From Cronobacter turicensis z3032 (GTDB taxonomy: Bacteria > Pseudomonadota > Gammaproteobacteria > Enterobacterales > Enterobacteriaceae), in contig FN543093.2 of NCBI GenBank assembly GCA_000027065.2, positions 3,786,074 to 3,850,073 of the forward strand: a stretch of DNA of 64,000 bases, in the 5' to 3' direction. The notes under the pieces are model-generated. The model was not told the DNA's origin. It did not search any database and saw only the letters and a list, made by a program, of their open reading frames with translations. This document shows positions 17,443-25,703 of the stretch, piece by piece. The translations under genes were made by a program, and so were the position numbers. Each line of letters begins with the position of its first letter. Position 1 is the first letter of the stretch.

Positions 17443-18774
17443 ATGTTAAACAGTATTTTACTGATACTTTGTCTCATTGGCGTCAGCTCCTTTTTCTCGC
17501 TTTCCGAGATCTCGCTTGCCGCCTCCCGTAAAATCAAACTCAAGCTGCTGGCCGATGACGGCAACATCAACGCCCAACGGGTGCTGAAGATGCAGGAAAA
17601 CCCCGGCACCTTCTTTACCGTGGTGCAGATTGGCCTCAATGCCGTCGCCATTCTTGGCGGTATCGTGGGCGATGCGGCGTTTTCCCCGGCGTTCTACACG
17701 CTGCTGGTGCGGTTTATTTCGCCTGAGGCCGCCGAGCAGGTGAGCTTTATCCTCTCCTTTACGCTCGTCACCAGCCTGTTCATTCTCTTCGCCGACCTGA
17801 CCCCGAAACGCATCGGTATGATTGCGCCTGAAGCCGTGGCTTTGCGTATCATCAACCCGATGCGCTTCTGTCTGTTCATCTTCCGCCCGCTGGTGTGGTT
17901 CTTTAACGGCATGGCGAATGTGATCTTCCGCATCTTCAAACTGCCGATGGTTCGTAAAGACGACATCACGTCCGACGATATCTACGCGGTGGTGGAAGCT
18001 GGCGCGCTCGCGGGCGTGTTGCGCAAACAGGAGCACGAGCTTATCGAAAACGTGTTTGAGCTGGAGTCGCGCACCGTGCCGTCCTCCATGACCTCCCGCG
18101 AAAACATCGTCTGGTTTGATCTGCATGAAGATGAGCAGAGCCTGAAAAACAAGGTGGCGGAGCATCCGCACTCCAAGTTCCTGGTCTGCAATCAGGATAT
18201 CGACCACATCATCGGGTATGTCGATTCCAAAGACCTGCTGAACCGCGTGCTGGCCAATCAGAGCCTGTTGCTGACCAGCGGCGTGCAGATCCGCAATACG
18301 CTGATCGTGCCGGATACGCTGACCCTCTCCGAAGCGCTGGAAAGCTTCAAAACGGCGGGTGAAGACTTCGCGGTTATCATGAACGAATACGCGCTGGTGG
18401 TGGGGCTTATCACGCTGAACGACGTGATGACCACGCTGATGGGCGACCTGGTCGGTCAGGGGCTGGAAGAGCAGATCGTCGCGCGCGACGAGAACTCCTG
18501 GCTTATCGACGGCGGTACGCCGATTGACGACGTCATGCGCGTGCTGGATATCGACGAGTTTCCGCAGTCGGGCAACTACGAGACCATCGGCGGCTTTATG
18601 ATGTTTATGCTGCGCAAAATCCCGAAACGCACCGATTCGGTGAAGTTCTCCGGGTATAAGTTTGAAGTGGTGGATATCGATAACTACCGCATCGACCAGC
18701 TGCTGGTGACGCGCATCGACAACAAGCCGGGTGTACTGACGCCTAAACTGCCGGACGAGCAAAACGCCGCCTGA
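17443..18774 (+). CDS. ytfL: YtfL, CNNM/CorC-type inner-membrane transporter-like protein
   Basis: The 443-residue product has the DUF21 (CNNM) membrane domain with three or four helices in the first 150 residues. Two CBS domains (about 200-330) and a C-terminal CorC_HlyC domain follow (about 350-430, with YKFEVVDIDNYRIDQLLVTR). Relatives include HlyC/CorC haemolysin-like proteins and magnesium or sodium exporters. YtfL has been linked to polyamine or cytoplasmic-pH stress, so transport of a cation or amine is likely but the substrate is not shown by sequence. It is monocistronic, with a strong terminator just downstream. Confidence 0.95.
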   Translation: MLNSILLILCLIGVSSFFSLSEISLAASRKIKLKLLADDGNINAQRVLKMQENPGTFFTVVQIGLNAVAILGGIVGDAAFSPAFYTLLVRFISPEAAEQVSFILSFTLVTSLFILFADLTPKRIGMIAPEAVALRIINPMRFCLFIFRPLVWFFNGMANVIFRIFKLPMVRKDDITSDDIYAVVEAGALAGVLRKQEHELIENVFELESRTVPSSMTSRENIVWFDLHEDEQSLKNKVAEHPHSKFLVCNQDIDHIIGYVDSKDLLNRVLANQSLLLTSGVQIRNTLIVPDTLTLSEALESFKTAGEDFAVIMNEYALVVGLITLNDVMTTLMGDLVGQGLEEQIVARDENSWLIDGGTPIDDVMRVLDIDEFPQSGNYETIGGFMMFMLRKIPKRTDSVKFSGYKFEVVDIDNYRIDQLLVTRIDNKPGVLTPKLPDEQNAA

Positions 18775-18788
18775 GCCTCAAAACACTA

Positions 18789-18815
18789 ACGGCCCCATCG
18801 GGGCCGTTTGTCTTA
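18789..18815 (+). terminator. Terminator after ytfL
   Basis: The stem ACGGCCCC / GGGGCCGT with a three-base loop is followed by TTGTCTT, 15 bp past the ytfL stop codon. It lies between two convergent genes, ytfL and ytfK. Confidence 0.85.
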
Positions 18816-18837
18816 CTGCATACGCACAACGCTGTCG

Positions 18838-19044
18838 TTACGCCATCTCGGTCTGGAGACGCATAACCTGACGGTTGACTTCGGACATGACGGAGTAGTG
18901 CTGTTTGTCCTTCACTTTCGGGACGAGGATTTTGCCTTTATCAAACTCGAAAGCGCCAACATCCTTGATATACAACCGTCCACGAAACAGGATCTTCACG
19001 TACTTCGCCACCTGAAGCGGGTTGTAACGTTGGAAAATTTTCAT
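18838..19044 (-). CDS. ytfK: YtfK, SpoT-activating stress protein
   Basis: The 68-residue protein starts MKIFQRYNPLQVAKYVKILF and ends VMRLQTEMA, almost identical to E. coli YtfK (DUF1107). An upstream in-frame start would add 17 residues absent in E. coli; AGGAGAG precedes the chosen ATG. E. coli YtfK binds SpoT and shifts it towards (p)ppGpp synthesis during phosphate or fatty-acid starvation. I saw no convincing PhoB box upstream. Confidence 0.96.
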   Translation of the reverse strand: MKIFQRYNPLQVAKYVKILFRGRLYIKDVGAFEFDKGKILVPKVKDKQHYSVMSEVNRQVMRLQTEMA

Positions 19045-19369
19045 TGTTCTCTCCTGCTGAATTACGCCCTCGTGGTACCACATTTGGACCATCATGATTA
19101 AGGCGCAAAATTTGTTGCCAGATGACTATAGACCAGTTCGTCGGGAGGACCCACTCTGCCTGACTTTATTTACGCTTTTATTACATTCTTTCAGAATTTT
19201 CTTTTCAAAACTCTAAAAAGCGCAGGAGAATGCCGCTTTTTACGCGGGTTATGTGCGTTCGCCCGCAAACTGGCACTCTGGTTGCGTGAAAACAGAAAAT
19301 TAACAATTAAGCTAAAAAGCAATGGACCCAAGTGGTCCGATCACCTGCAAAACGAAGAAGGAGCCACCT
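19045..19369. promoter_or_regulatory. Divergent control region between ytfK and ytfJ
   Basis: This 325-bp region separates two divergent genes. On the minus strand a TATAGT hexamer lies about 83 bp before ytfK. On the plus strand the ytfJ leader has AAGAAGGAG as ribosome binding site. A T-rich tract (about 19163-19215) is the only compositional feature. No small gene or structured RNA was found. Confidence 0.4.
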
Positions 19370-19927
19370 ATGACCCTGCGCGGAATGCTGGCGCTGAGCT
19401 GCCTGCTGCTGCCACTGATGGCCTCGGCACACAATTTCAAAGAGAACGAGCGCGTGCCGCCTGTCGGCATTAACGACAAAGGCGAACTGATGCTGAATAA
19501 AGATCAGTTTAGCTACAAAAACTGGAACAGCGCGCAGTTACCTGGAAAAGTGCGAGTGCTGCAACATATTGCCGGACGGACCTCGGCGAAAGAGAAAAAC
19601 GCGGGGCTGATTGAGGCCATCAAAGCCGCGAAATTCCCGCATGACCGCTACCAGACCACAACGGTGGTCAACAGCGACGACGCTATCCCCGGCACCGGCA
19701 TGTTTGTTCGCCACAGCATTGAGAGCAACAAACAGCAGTACCCGTGGTCGCAGTTTATCGTCGACAGCAACGGCGTGGCCCAGAAAGCCTGGCAGCTGGA
19801 ATCGGGAAGCTCGGCGATCGTGGTGCTGGATAAAGACGGGCGCGTGCGGTACGCGAAAGACGGCGGCCTGACGCAGGAAGAAGTGCAGCAGGTAATGAAC
19901 CTGCTGCAACAGTTACTCAGTAAATAG
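19370..19927 (+). CDS. ytfJ: YtfJ family secreted protein
   Basis: The 184-residue product has a 20-residue signal peptide ending MASAH. The body is highly conserved (RVLQHIAGRTSAKEKNAGLI, WSQFIVDSNGVAQKAW) and resembles a thioredoxin-like peroxiredoxin fold that lacks the CxxC pair. The chosen ATG follows AAGAAGGAG and gives the same length as E. coli YtfJ; 16 extra upstream residues were not accepted because they would destroy the signal peptide. It is periplasmic and its role is not established. Its 3' end overlaps the 3' end of convergent cysQ by 11 bp. Confidence 0.95.
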   Translation: MTLRGMLALSCLLLPLMASAHNFKENERVPPVGINDKGELMLNKDQFSYKNWNSAQLPGKVRVLQHIAGRTSAKEKNAGLIEAIKAAKFPHDRYQTTTVVNSDDAIPGTGMFVRHSIESNKQQYPWSQFIVDSNGVAQKAWQLESGSSAIVVLDKDGRVRYAKDGGLTQEEVQQVMNLLQQLLSK

Positions 19928-20666
19928 TGACCCGGAAGCTGGGGTTCAGGAACGATTCACGCGGCGTGTAATCCAGCGTTTTGCCCTGCCAGTCGTGAAC
20001 CTGCGCCCCGGCGGCGACCGCCACGGCGTGGCCTGCCGCCGTATCCCAGACGTTGGTCGGCCCGAATCGCGGATAAAGCTGCGCCTCTCCTTCCGCCACC
20101 AGGCAGAATTTCAGCGATGAGCCTACGGATGTGGTCTGGTGTTCGCCAAGCTGTTGTAAATAATCCTTAAGCTCGGCGTTGTCGCCGTGGGAGCGGCTTA
20201 TCACCACGCGCGGCGGACGCGCGTCGCGCACCTGAATCTGCTTGCGCACGCCGCACTCTTCTTTCCACGCTTTGCCTTCCGCCGCGCTGTACATGACGTT
20301 CAGCACCGGCGCGTACACCACGCCGAGCACCGGCTTACCGTCTTCAATCAGCGCGATATTGACCGTGAACTCGCCGTTGCGCTTGAGAAACTCTTTGGTG
20401 CCGTCGAGCGGGTCCACCAGCCAGTAGCGCTGCCAATGCTGACGTACGTCCCAGCCAGGCGGATCTTCTTCGGAGAGCACCGGCACCTGCGGCGTCAGCG
20501 CTTTCAGCCCGGCGACAATCACCGCGTGCGCTGCGATATCCGCCGCCGTCACCGGCGAATCATCAACCTTTTGGGTGGCTTCCAGCGGCTTGTGACCCTC
20601 GTAGACTTCCATGATGGCGCTGCCTGCCTCGCGCGCCAGTTGGCAAATCTGTTCTAACATTGTCAT
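19917..20666 (-). CDS. cysQ: 3'(2'),5'-bisphosphate nucleotidase CysQ
   Basis: The 249-residue member of the inositol monophosphatase fold has the metal-binding motifs EEDPPGW (residues about 70-76) and DPLDGTKEF, with WDTAAGHAVAVAAGA near the C-terminus. CysQ removes 3'-phosphoadenosine 5'-phosphate, the by-product of sulfate assimilation, by cleaving it to AMP and phosphate, and is lithium sensitive in relatives. The start could be the first or third codon. It diverges from cpdB, a neighbouring phosphoester hydrolase gene of the periplasm. Confidence 0.97.
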   Translation of the reverse strand: MTMLEQICQLAREAGSAIMEVYEGHKPLEATQKVDDSPVTAADIAAHAVIVAGLKALTPQVPVLSEEDPPGWDVRQHWQRYWLVDPLDGTKEFLKRNGEFTVNIALIEDGKPVLGVVYAPVLNVMYSAAEGKAWKEECGVRKQIQVRDARPPRVVISRSHGDNAELKDYLQQLGEHQTTSVGSSLKFCLVAEGEAQLYPRFGPTNVWDTAAGHAVAVAAGAQVHDWQGKTLDYTPRESFLNPSFRVTIY

Positions 20667-20879
20667 CCACCTCTTTCTCGTTTCGCAGTCCGTCGCGGCT
20701 GCGGATTTAACACCTTGTTTTATCGATATGATTTTTATATCGCATTGCGTCTTGTTCCGCTATCTGTGAAGCGATTCCGGTTTCCCTGCCTTTTTTTCTG
20801 GCAGGATTCACATTTTTGTAAGCAACAAACGATAGATACATAAACTTTTGTGGCTTCGATCTGAAAAAGGACCTGCCTG

Positions 20880-22823
20880 ATGATTAAGTTTAGTGCAACG
20901 ATGATAGCCACGCTGGTCGCCGCCAGCGTGAACGCCGCCACGGTGGACCTGCGCATTCTGGAAACCACCGACCTGCACAGTAACATGATGGACTTTGACT
21001 ATTACAAAGACGCGCCTACTGAAAAGTTCGGTCTGGTGCGAACCGCAAGCTTAATCAAAGCCGCGCGCCAGGAGGCCGCCAACAGCGTACTGGTAGATAA
21101 CGGCGATCTTATCCAGGGCAGCCCCCTTGGCGATTACATGGCCGCCAAAGGCCTGAAAGCGGGCGACGTGCATCCGGTGTACAAAGCGCTGAACACGCTG
21201 GATTACGCCGTCGGCAACCTCGGCAACCATGAATTCAATTACGGTCTCGATTACCTGCATAAGGCGCTCTCTGGCGCGAAATTCCCCTATGTCAATGCGA
21301 ACATCATCGACGCCAAAACGCAAAAGCCGCTGTTTACGCCTTATCTGATTAAAGAAACCGAAGTAAAAGATAAAGACGGCAAGCCGCATACGCTAAAAAT
21401 TGGCTATATCGGTTTTGTGCCGCCGCAAATCATGACCTGGGATAAAGCGAATCTCAGCGGCAAAGTCACGGTTAACGATATCACCGACACCGCCCGCAAA
21501 TATGTGCCGCAAATGCGCGCGGAAGGCGCCGATCTGGTGGTCGTGGTCGCGCACTCCGGGCTTTCCGCCGAGCCATACCAGGCCATGGCGGAAAACTCCG
21601 TCTATTACTTAAGCCAGGTGACGGGCGTTGACGCCATTCTTTTCGGCCATGCGCACGCGGTCTTCCCGGGTAAAGATTTCGCCGCCATCAAAGGCGCGGA
21701 TATCGCGAAAGGTACGCTGAATGGCGTTCCGGCGGTGATGCCGGGCATGTGGGGCGATCATCTGGGGATCGTCGATCTGGTGCTGAATAACGACAGCGGC
21801 AAGTGGACAGTGACGCAAAGCAAAGCCGAAGCGCGCCCGATCTACGACACCCAGGCGAAGAAATCGCTCGCCGCTGAAGATCCGGCGCTGGTGAATGTCC
21901 TGAAAGCGGATCACGACGCCACGCGCCAGTTTGTCAGCCAGCCGGTCGGGAAATCTGCCGACCCGATGTACAGCTACCTGGCGCTGGTGCAGGACGATCC
22001 GACCGTACAGGTGGTGAACAACGCCCAGAAAGCGTACGTCGAACACTTTATTCAGGGCGATCCGGATCTGGCGACGTTGCCGGTGCTCTCCGCCGCCGCG
22101 CCGTTTAAAGTGGGCGGGCGTAAAAACGATCCGGCAAGCTTTGTGGAAGTGGAGAAAGGCCAGCTGACGCTGCGCAACGCCTCCGATCTGTACCTCTACC
22201 CGAATACGCTGGTGGTGGTGAAGGCGACCGGCGCGGAAGTGAAAGCGTGGCTGGAGTGCTCCGCCGGGCAGTTTAACCAGATTGACGTCAACAGCACGAA
22301 ACCGCAGGCGCTGCTGAACTGGGACGGTTTCCGCACCTATAACTTCGACGTTATCGACGGCGTAAATTACCAGATAGACGTGACGCAGCCCGCCCGCTAT
22401 GACGGTGAATGCCAGGAGATAAACCCGAAAGCGGAGCGCATTAAAAACCTGACGTTCAACGGCAAGCCCATCGACCCGAAAGCGACGTTCCTGGTGGCTA
22501 CCAATAACTATCGCGCTTACGGCGGGAAGTTTGCGGGCACCGGCGACAGCCATATCGCCTTCGCGTCGCCAGATGAGAACCGCGCGGTGCTGGCCGCCTG
22601 GATTGGCGCCGAAACCAAACGCGCAGGTGAAATCCACCCGGCGGCGGATAACAACTGGCGCCTCGCGCCGATCGCGAGCAGCCACAAGCTCGATATTCGC
22701 TTCGAGACATCGCCTTCCGACAAAGCGGCGGCATTTATCAAAGAGAAAGCGCAATACCCGATGACCAGCGTTGGCAAAGACGATATCGGTTTTGCGGTGT
22801 ATCAGCTGGATCTGACGAAATAA
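20880..22823 (+). CDS. cpdB: Periplasmic 2',3'-cyclic-nucleotide 2'-phosphodiesterase / 3'-nucleotidase
   Basis: The 647-residue enzyme has a 19-residue signal peptide (SVNAATVDLRI). An N-terminal metallophosphatase domain carries ETTDLHSNM, DNGDLIQ, GNHEFNYGL, VVAHSGL and GHAHAVFPG, all the metal ligands. A C-terminal 5'-nucleotidase domain (about 360-620) has NNYRAYGGKF. It hydrolyses 2',3'-cyclic nucleotides and 3'-nucleotides in the periplasm so that nucleosides can be imported. The ATG is preceded by AAAAAGGA. Length equals the E. coli enzyme. Confidence 0.97.
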   Translation: MIKFSATMIATLVAASVNAATVDLRILETTDLHSNMMDFDYYKDAPTEKFGLVRTASLIKAARQEAANSVLVDNGDLIQGSPLGDYMAAKGLKAGDVHPVYKALNTLDYAVGNLGNHEFNYGLDYLHKALSGAKFPYVNANIIDAKTQKPLFTPYLIKETEVKDKDGKPHTLKIGYIGFVPPQIMTWDKANLSGKVTVNDITDTARKYVPQMRAEGADLVVVVAHSGLSAEPYQAMAENSVYYLSQVTGVDAILFGHAHAVFPGKDFAAIKGADIAKGTLNGVPAVMPGMWGDHLGIVDLVLNNDSGKWTVTQSKAEARPIYDTQAKKSLAAEDPALVNVLKADHDATRQFVSQPVGKSADPMYSYLALVQDDPTVQVVNNAQKAYVEHFIQGDPDLATLPVLSAAAPFKVGGRKNDPASFVEVEKGQLTLRNASDLYLYPNTLVVVKATGAEVKAWLECSAGQFNQIDVNSTKPQALLNWDGFRTYNFDVIDGVNYQIDVTQPARYDGECQEINPKAERIKNLTFNGKPIDPKATFLVATNNYRAYGGKFAGTGDSHIAFASPDENRAVLAAWIGAETKRAGEIHPAADNNWRLAPIASSHKLDIRFETSPSDKAAAFIKEKAQYPMTSVGKDDIGFAVYQLDLTK

Positions 22824-22830
22824 CAGCATT

Positions 22831-22918
22831 CAGCGCCGGATGTGGCGGCAGCCGCACCCGGCGCTCACGCCAACCACTCCCCTCGTAGGCTGGGTAAGGC
22901 GCAGCCGCACCCGGCATC
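22831..22918. repeat. REP/BIME-type palindromic repeat pair after cpdB
   Basis: Two imperfect copies of the enteric REP palindrome lie 8 bp past the cpdB stop: CGCCGGATGTGGCGGCAG and the longer unit starting CGTAGGCTGGGTAAGGCGCA, ending ACCCGGCA. The units are rich in CCGG and GCGC steps and resemble Y and Z motifs of BIMEs. Such elements stabilise the 3' end of mRNA and bind gyrase or IHF in E. coli. Confidence 0.7.
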
Positions 22919-22944
22919 CTGTCTTCAGCGCCAGAACCCGGCGC

Positions 22945-23325
22945 TCAGGCCGCCCGGTCTCCACGGTTCGCCAGCACCTGCGGCAGGTTGACTTCTATCC
23001 AGTCGGCCAGCGCGGCCACCTTCTCGCTCACCTCCATGCCGAGCGGCGTCAGGCTGTACTCCACGTGCGGCGGCATCACCGGATAAGAGACGCGGTCGAC
23101 AAAACTGTCCTGCTCCAGCGCCTGTAACGACTGCGCCAGCATTTTTTCACTCACGCCGCCCATTTTCCGCCGCAGATCGCTGAAACGGTGCGTGCCATCG
23201 CGCAGCGCCACCAGGATCAGCACGCCCCAGCGGCTGGTCACATGTTTCAGCACATCGCGTGACGGGCACTCTTCGGCAAACAGATTGCCGTCGCGTAACT
23301 GCTCGCTCAGGGTGGGAAGGGTCAT
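22945..23325 (-). CDS. ytfH: HxlR-family transcriptional regulator YtfH
   Basis: The 126-residue winged-helix protein begins MTLPTLSEQLRDGNLF. It contains the HxlR core CPSRDVLKHVTSRWGVLILV, with a cysteine at residue 20 that is the redox-sensing position of YodB/HypR-type members, and the wing YPVMPPHVEYSLTPLGMEV. The longer open frame upstream is non-coding. It is divergent from qorB, and this pairing (electrophile-sensing repressor and quinone reductase) suggests it controls qorB. The signal is inferred. Confidence 0.9.
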   Translation of the reverse strand: MTLPTLSEQLRDGNLFAEECPSRDVLKHVTSRWGVLILVALRDGTHRFSDLRRKMGGVSEKMLAQSLQALEQDSFVDRVSYPVMPPHVEYSLTPLGMEVSEKVAALADWIEVNLPQVLANRGDRAA

Positions 23326-23332
23326 TTCATAC

Positions 23333-23360
23333 TTACCTTTTTGTACGTACTTACTAAAAG
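23333..23360. promoter_or_regulatory. Candidate HxlR-type operator between ytfH and qorB
   Basis: The 88-bp divergent spacer contains TTGTACGTACTTACTAAAAG, with tandem GTAC/TTAC half sites of the kind bound by HxlR regulators (TAC-rich, often TACT-N-AGTA). It overlaps where the divergent promoters should lie. No alignment was done. Confidence 0.35.
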
Positions 23361-23413
23361 TTAGCTTGAGTGATAGTGTGCCACAACACCCACCTGATAC
23401 AAAGGAAAAGACC

Positions 23414-24268
23414 ATGATTGCGATTACCGGAGCCACCGGCCACCTTGGCCAGCGCGTGATTGATACCCTGCTGAACACCGTGGCGGCACAGGAAATTGTC
23501 GCCATTGTCCGTAACCCGGCGAAAGCCGCGACGCTCGGCGCCAAAGGCGTCCAGGTTCGCGCGGCCGATTACGGCGACGTGGCGGCGCTTACCGCGGCGC
23601 TCGCGGGCGTGGAAAAATTGCTGCTCATCTCTTCAAGCGAAGTGGGCCAGCGCGCGCCGCAACACCGCAACGTTATCGACGCCGCGAAAACCGCCGGCGT
23701 TAAGCTCATCGCCTACACCAGCCTGCTGCATGCCGACCGCTCGCCGCTGGGGCTTGCCGACGAACACGTCGCGACCGAAAAGATGCTCGCGGATGCCGGT
23801 ATTCCTTACGTTTTGCTGCGTAACGGCTGGTATACCGAAAACTATCTGGCGAGCGTGCCGCCTGCGCTTGAGCACGGTGTGTTTATCGGCAGCGCAGGCG
23901 ACGGGAAAATCGCCTCCGCCAGCCGTCAGGATTACGCCGAAGCCGCCGCAAAAGTGCTGACGCTTGATAACCAGGCCGGTCGCGTTTACGAACTGGCGGG
24001 CGACAACGCCTGGACGCTTCGCGATCTGACCGCGCTGTTAAGTAAAGAGACCGGCAAAACGGTTGCGTATCAGAATCTGAGCGAGGCGGATTTCGCCGCG
24101 GCGCTCGCGGGCGCGGGCCTGCCGGAAGGCTTTGCGAAACTGCTGGCGGATTCCGATATCGGCGCGTCTAAAGGCGGCCTTTTTGACGACAGCCGCCAGC
24201 TCAGCGCGCTTATTGGCCGCCCTACTACCTCGCTTGAAACGAGCCTGCGTGAGAGTCTGAAACCGTAA
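23414..24268 (+). CDS. qorB: NAD(P)H:quinone oxidoreductase QorB
   Basis: The 284-residue atypical short-chain dehydrogenase has the Rossmann motif ITGATGHLGQRV at residues 3-14. The NmrA-like body includes LLRNGWYTENYL and VYELAGDNAWTLRDL. E. coli QorB reduces quinones using NADPH. It diverges from ytfH, its likely regulator, which reads a quinone or electrophile stress signal. The ATG is preceded by AAAGGAAAAG. The upstream 74-codon frame extension is not coding. Confidence 0.95.
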   Translation: MIAITGATGHLGQRVIDTLLNTVAAQEIVAIVRNPAKAATLGAKGVQVRAADYGDVAALTAALAGVEKLLLISSSEVGQRAPQHRNVIDAAKTAGVKLIAYTSLLHADRSPLGLADEHVATEKMLADAGIPYVLLRNGWYTENYLASVPPALEHGVFIGSAGDGKIASASRQDYAEAAAKVLTLDNQAGRVYELAGDNAWTLRDLTALLSKETGKTVAYQNLSEADFAAALAGAGLPEGFAKLLADSDIGASKGGLFDDSRQLSALIGRPTTSLETSLRESLKP

Positions 24269-24365
24269 TATTAAATCTGGCAGGCTGCTTTCCCTGTGCC
24301 TGCCGGATACAATGCGAGCGCCTGCCAAAGGCGCTCAAAACAATAAACCGAAAACAGGGATCTTC

Positions 24366-24737
24366 ATGAAAGCACACCTTCTCGCACTCCCGCTGCTGCT
24401 GTGCAGCGCCGCCGCGTGGTCCATGAGCTGTGATAACCCGCGCAGCCCGTATGACGTCACCTACTGCGCCGCGCTGGAAATGGTTCAGGGCGACCGCGAT
24501 CTCAACCAGCAATATAAAAACACCATGTCGGCGCTCTCGCCTGCGCAAAAACAGGTCGTGAAAAACGCCCAGATCTCCTGGCTGAAAGTGCGCGATCACG
24601 AATGTGCGGAAGGCTCCACGCTGCTGCTCGGTTGCGCGAATGAGAAAATGGCCGCTCGTATTACGCTGCTGAAAAGCATCGAGCGTGAGTGCCGTAACGC
24701 CGGCTGCAACGACGCTGACCTCTCCCGCATCGAATAA
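24366..24737 (+). CDS. LprI/DUF1311-family periplasmic lysozyme-inhibitor-like protein
   Basis: The 123-residue product has a signal peptide (about 1-19, AAAWSMSCD). It has a compact domain with six cysteines: SCDNP, TYCAALEM, HECAEGS, LLGCANEK, RECRNAG, CND. The central helix YKNTMSALSPAQKQVVKNAQISWLKVRDHEC is the signature of the DUF1311/LprI N-terminal domain. The family occurs in secreted or lipoprotein inhibitors of lysozyme, but that activity is not shown for enteric members. It is not in the E. coli ytf order at this position. Confidence 0.8.
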   Translation: MKAHLLALPLLLCSAAAWSMSCDNPRSPYDVTYCAALEMVQGDRDLNQQYKNTMSALSPAQKQVVKNAQISWLKVRDHECAEGSTLLLGCANEKMAARITLLKSIERECRNAGCNDADLSRIE

Positions 24738-24823
24738 CCGTCAGGTTAATTAATTGTTAATTGCGGTGGCGAAGGCCACCGTTGTTCTTATAATGGCAGC
24801 TCACCCCTTTGTGGAGAGCTCCC

Positions 24824-25645
24824 GTGCATGGCGTACCCGATCAGTTCACCGACGAACGCGACAGCGCCCGCTTCCGGCAATTGTCTGCCCTGCCAGGCGT
24901 TGAGCTTTATCACGCCCATATCGCGCAATACGCCTTTGAGCCCCACACCCATGAAGCCTTTGGCATCGGCGCTATCGAACTCGGCGCCGAGCGCTTTCGC
25001 TATCGCGGCGCGCAGCACGTCGCGGCGGTCAACTCGCTGGTCACGATGAACCCCGATGAACTGCATACCGGCGAGGCGGCGACCCAGCAGGGCTGGCGCT
25101 ACCGGATGATCTATCTGGAGCCTGAGACGCTGGCGCAACTCACCGGCGAGCGTCACTGGTGGTTTGGCGACGTGGAGCGTCACGATCCGCTACGCGCACG
25201 CCAGACTGGCGAGCTTATCGCCGCGCTCTGGTCAGCGCCGGATACGCTGGCGCAACAGGGGCTGTTGCTCGATCTTATCGATACGTTCCGCCCTTACGCG
25301 CGCCACCCGCCGCAGACCACCGAAGGCGCGCACCGTTTTGACCGGGTGCGCGATTTTCTCTACGAAAACTATATGCAGCCGCTGACGCTGGATGCGATTG
25401 CCGCCGAAGCGGCGCTCAGCCCTTATCATTTCCAGCGCCAGTTTAAAGCCCGCTATGACGTGACGCCGCATCAGATGCTGATGGCGGTGCGGCTGTGGCG
25501 CGCCAAACAGTTTCTCGCCGCCGGGCTGCCTCCCGCCGAGGTCGCCGCCGCCGTGGGTCTTGCCGATCAGCCGCACCTCACCCGCGCCTTTACCCGTCGC
25601 TACGGCATTACGCCCGCACGCTACCAGAAACAGGTGGCGCGTTAG
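24824..25645 (+). CDS. AraC-family transcriptional regulator with cupin ligand domain
   Basis: The 273-residue product starts at a GTG preceded by GGAGAG; a TTG 15 bp upstream is less likely. The N-terminal half is an AraC-binding cupin (HAHIAQYAFEPHTHEAFGIG). The C-terminal hundred residues hold two helix-turn-helix motifs, MQPLTLDAIAAEAALSPYHF and LPPAEVAAAVGLADQPHLTR, ending FTRRYGITPARYQKQ. The next two genes, DUF1349 and the transporter ytfF, are in the same direction. It may regulate them, but this is inference, as is the ligand. Confidence 0.92.
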   Translation: MHGVPDQFTDERDSARFRQLSALPGVELYHAHIAQYAFEPHTHEAFGIGAIELGAERFRYRGAQHVAAVNSLVTMNPDELHTGEAATQQGWRYRMIYLEPETLAQLTGERHWWFGDVERHDPLRARQTGELIAALWSAPDTLAQQGLLLDLIDTFRPYARHPPQTTEGAHRFDRVRDFLYENYMQPLTLDAIAAEAALSPYHFQRQFKARYDVTPHQMLMAVRLWRAKQFLAAGLPPAEVAAAVGLADQPHLTRAFTRRYGITPARYQKQVAR

Positions 25646-25703
25646 CCTCCCGCCCGCGTCGTGCCCGGCTATAATTCAGGCACATTTATGAGGGAGAAGA
25701 CCG

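Noticed and set aside
17458..18762. 434-codon minus-strand frame opposite ytfL
   Set aside because: ytfL is intact and the antisense frame is histidine/glutamine/arginine-rich, a shadow of its codons.
21609..22829. 406-codon minus-strand frame opposite cpdB
   Set aside because: cpdB is complete with all metal motifs; the antisense frame lacks a start signal and resembles no protein.
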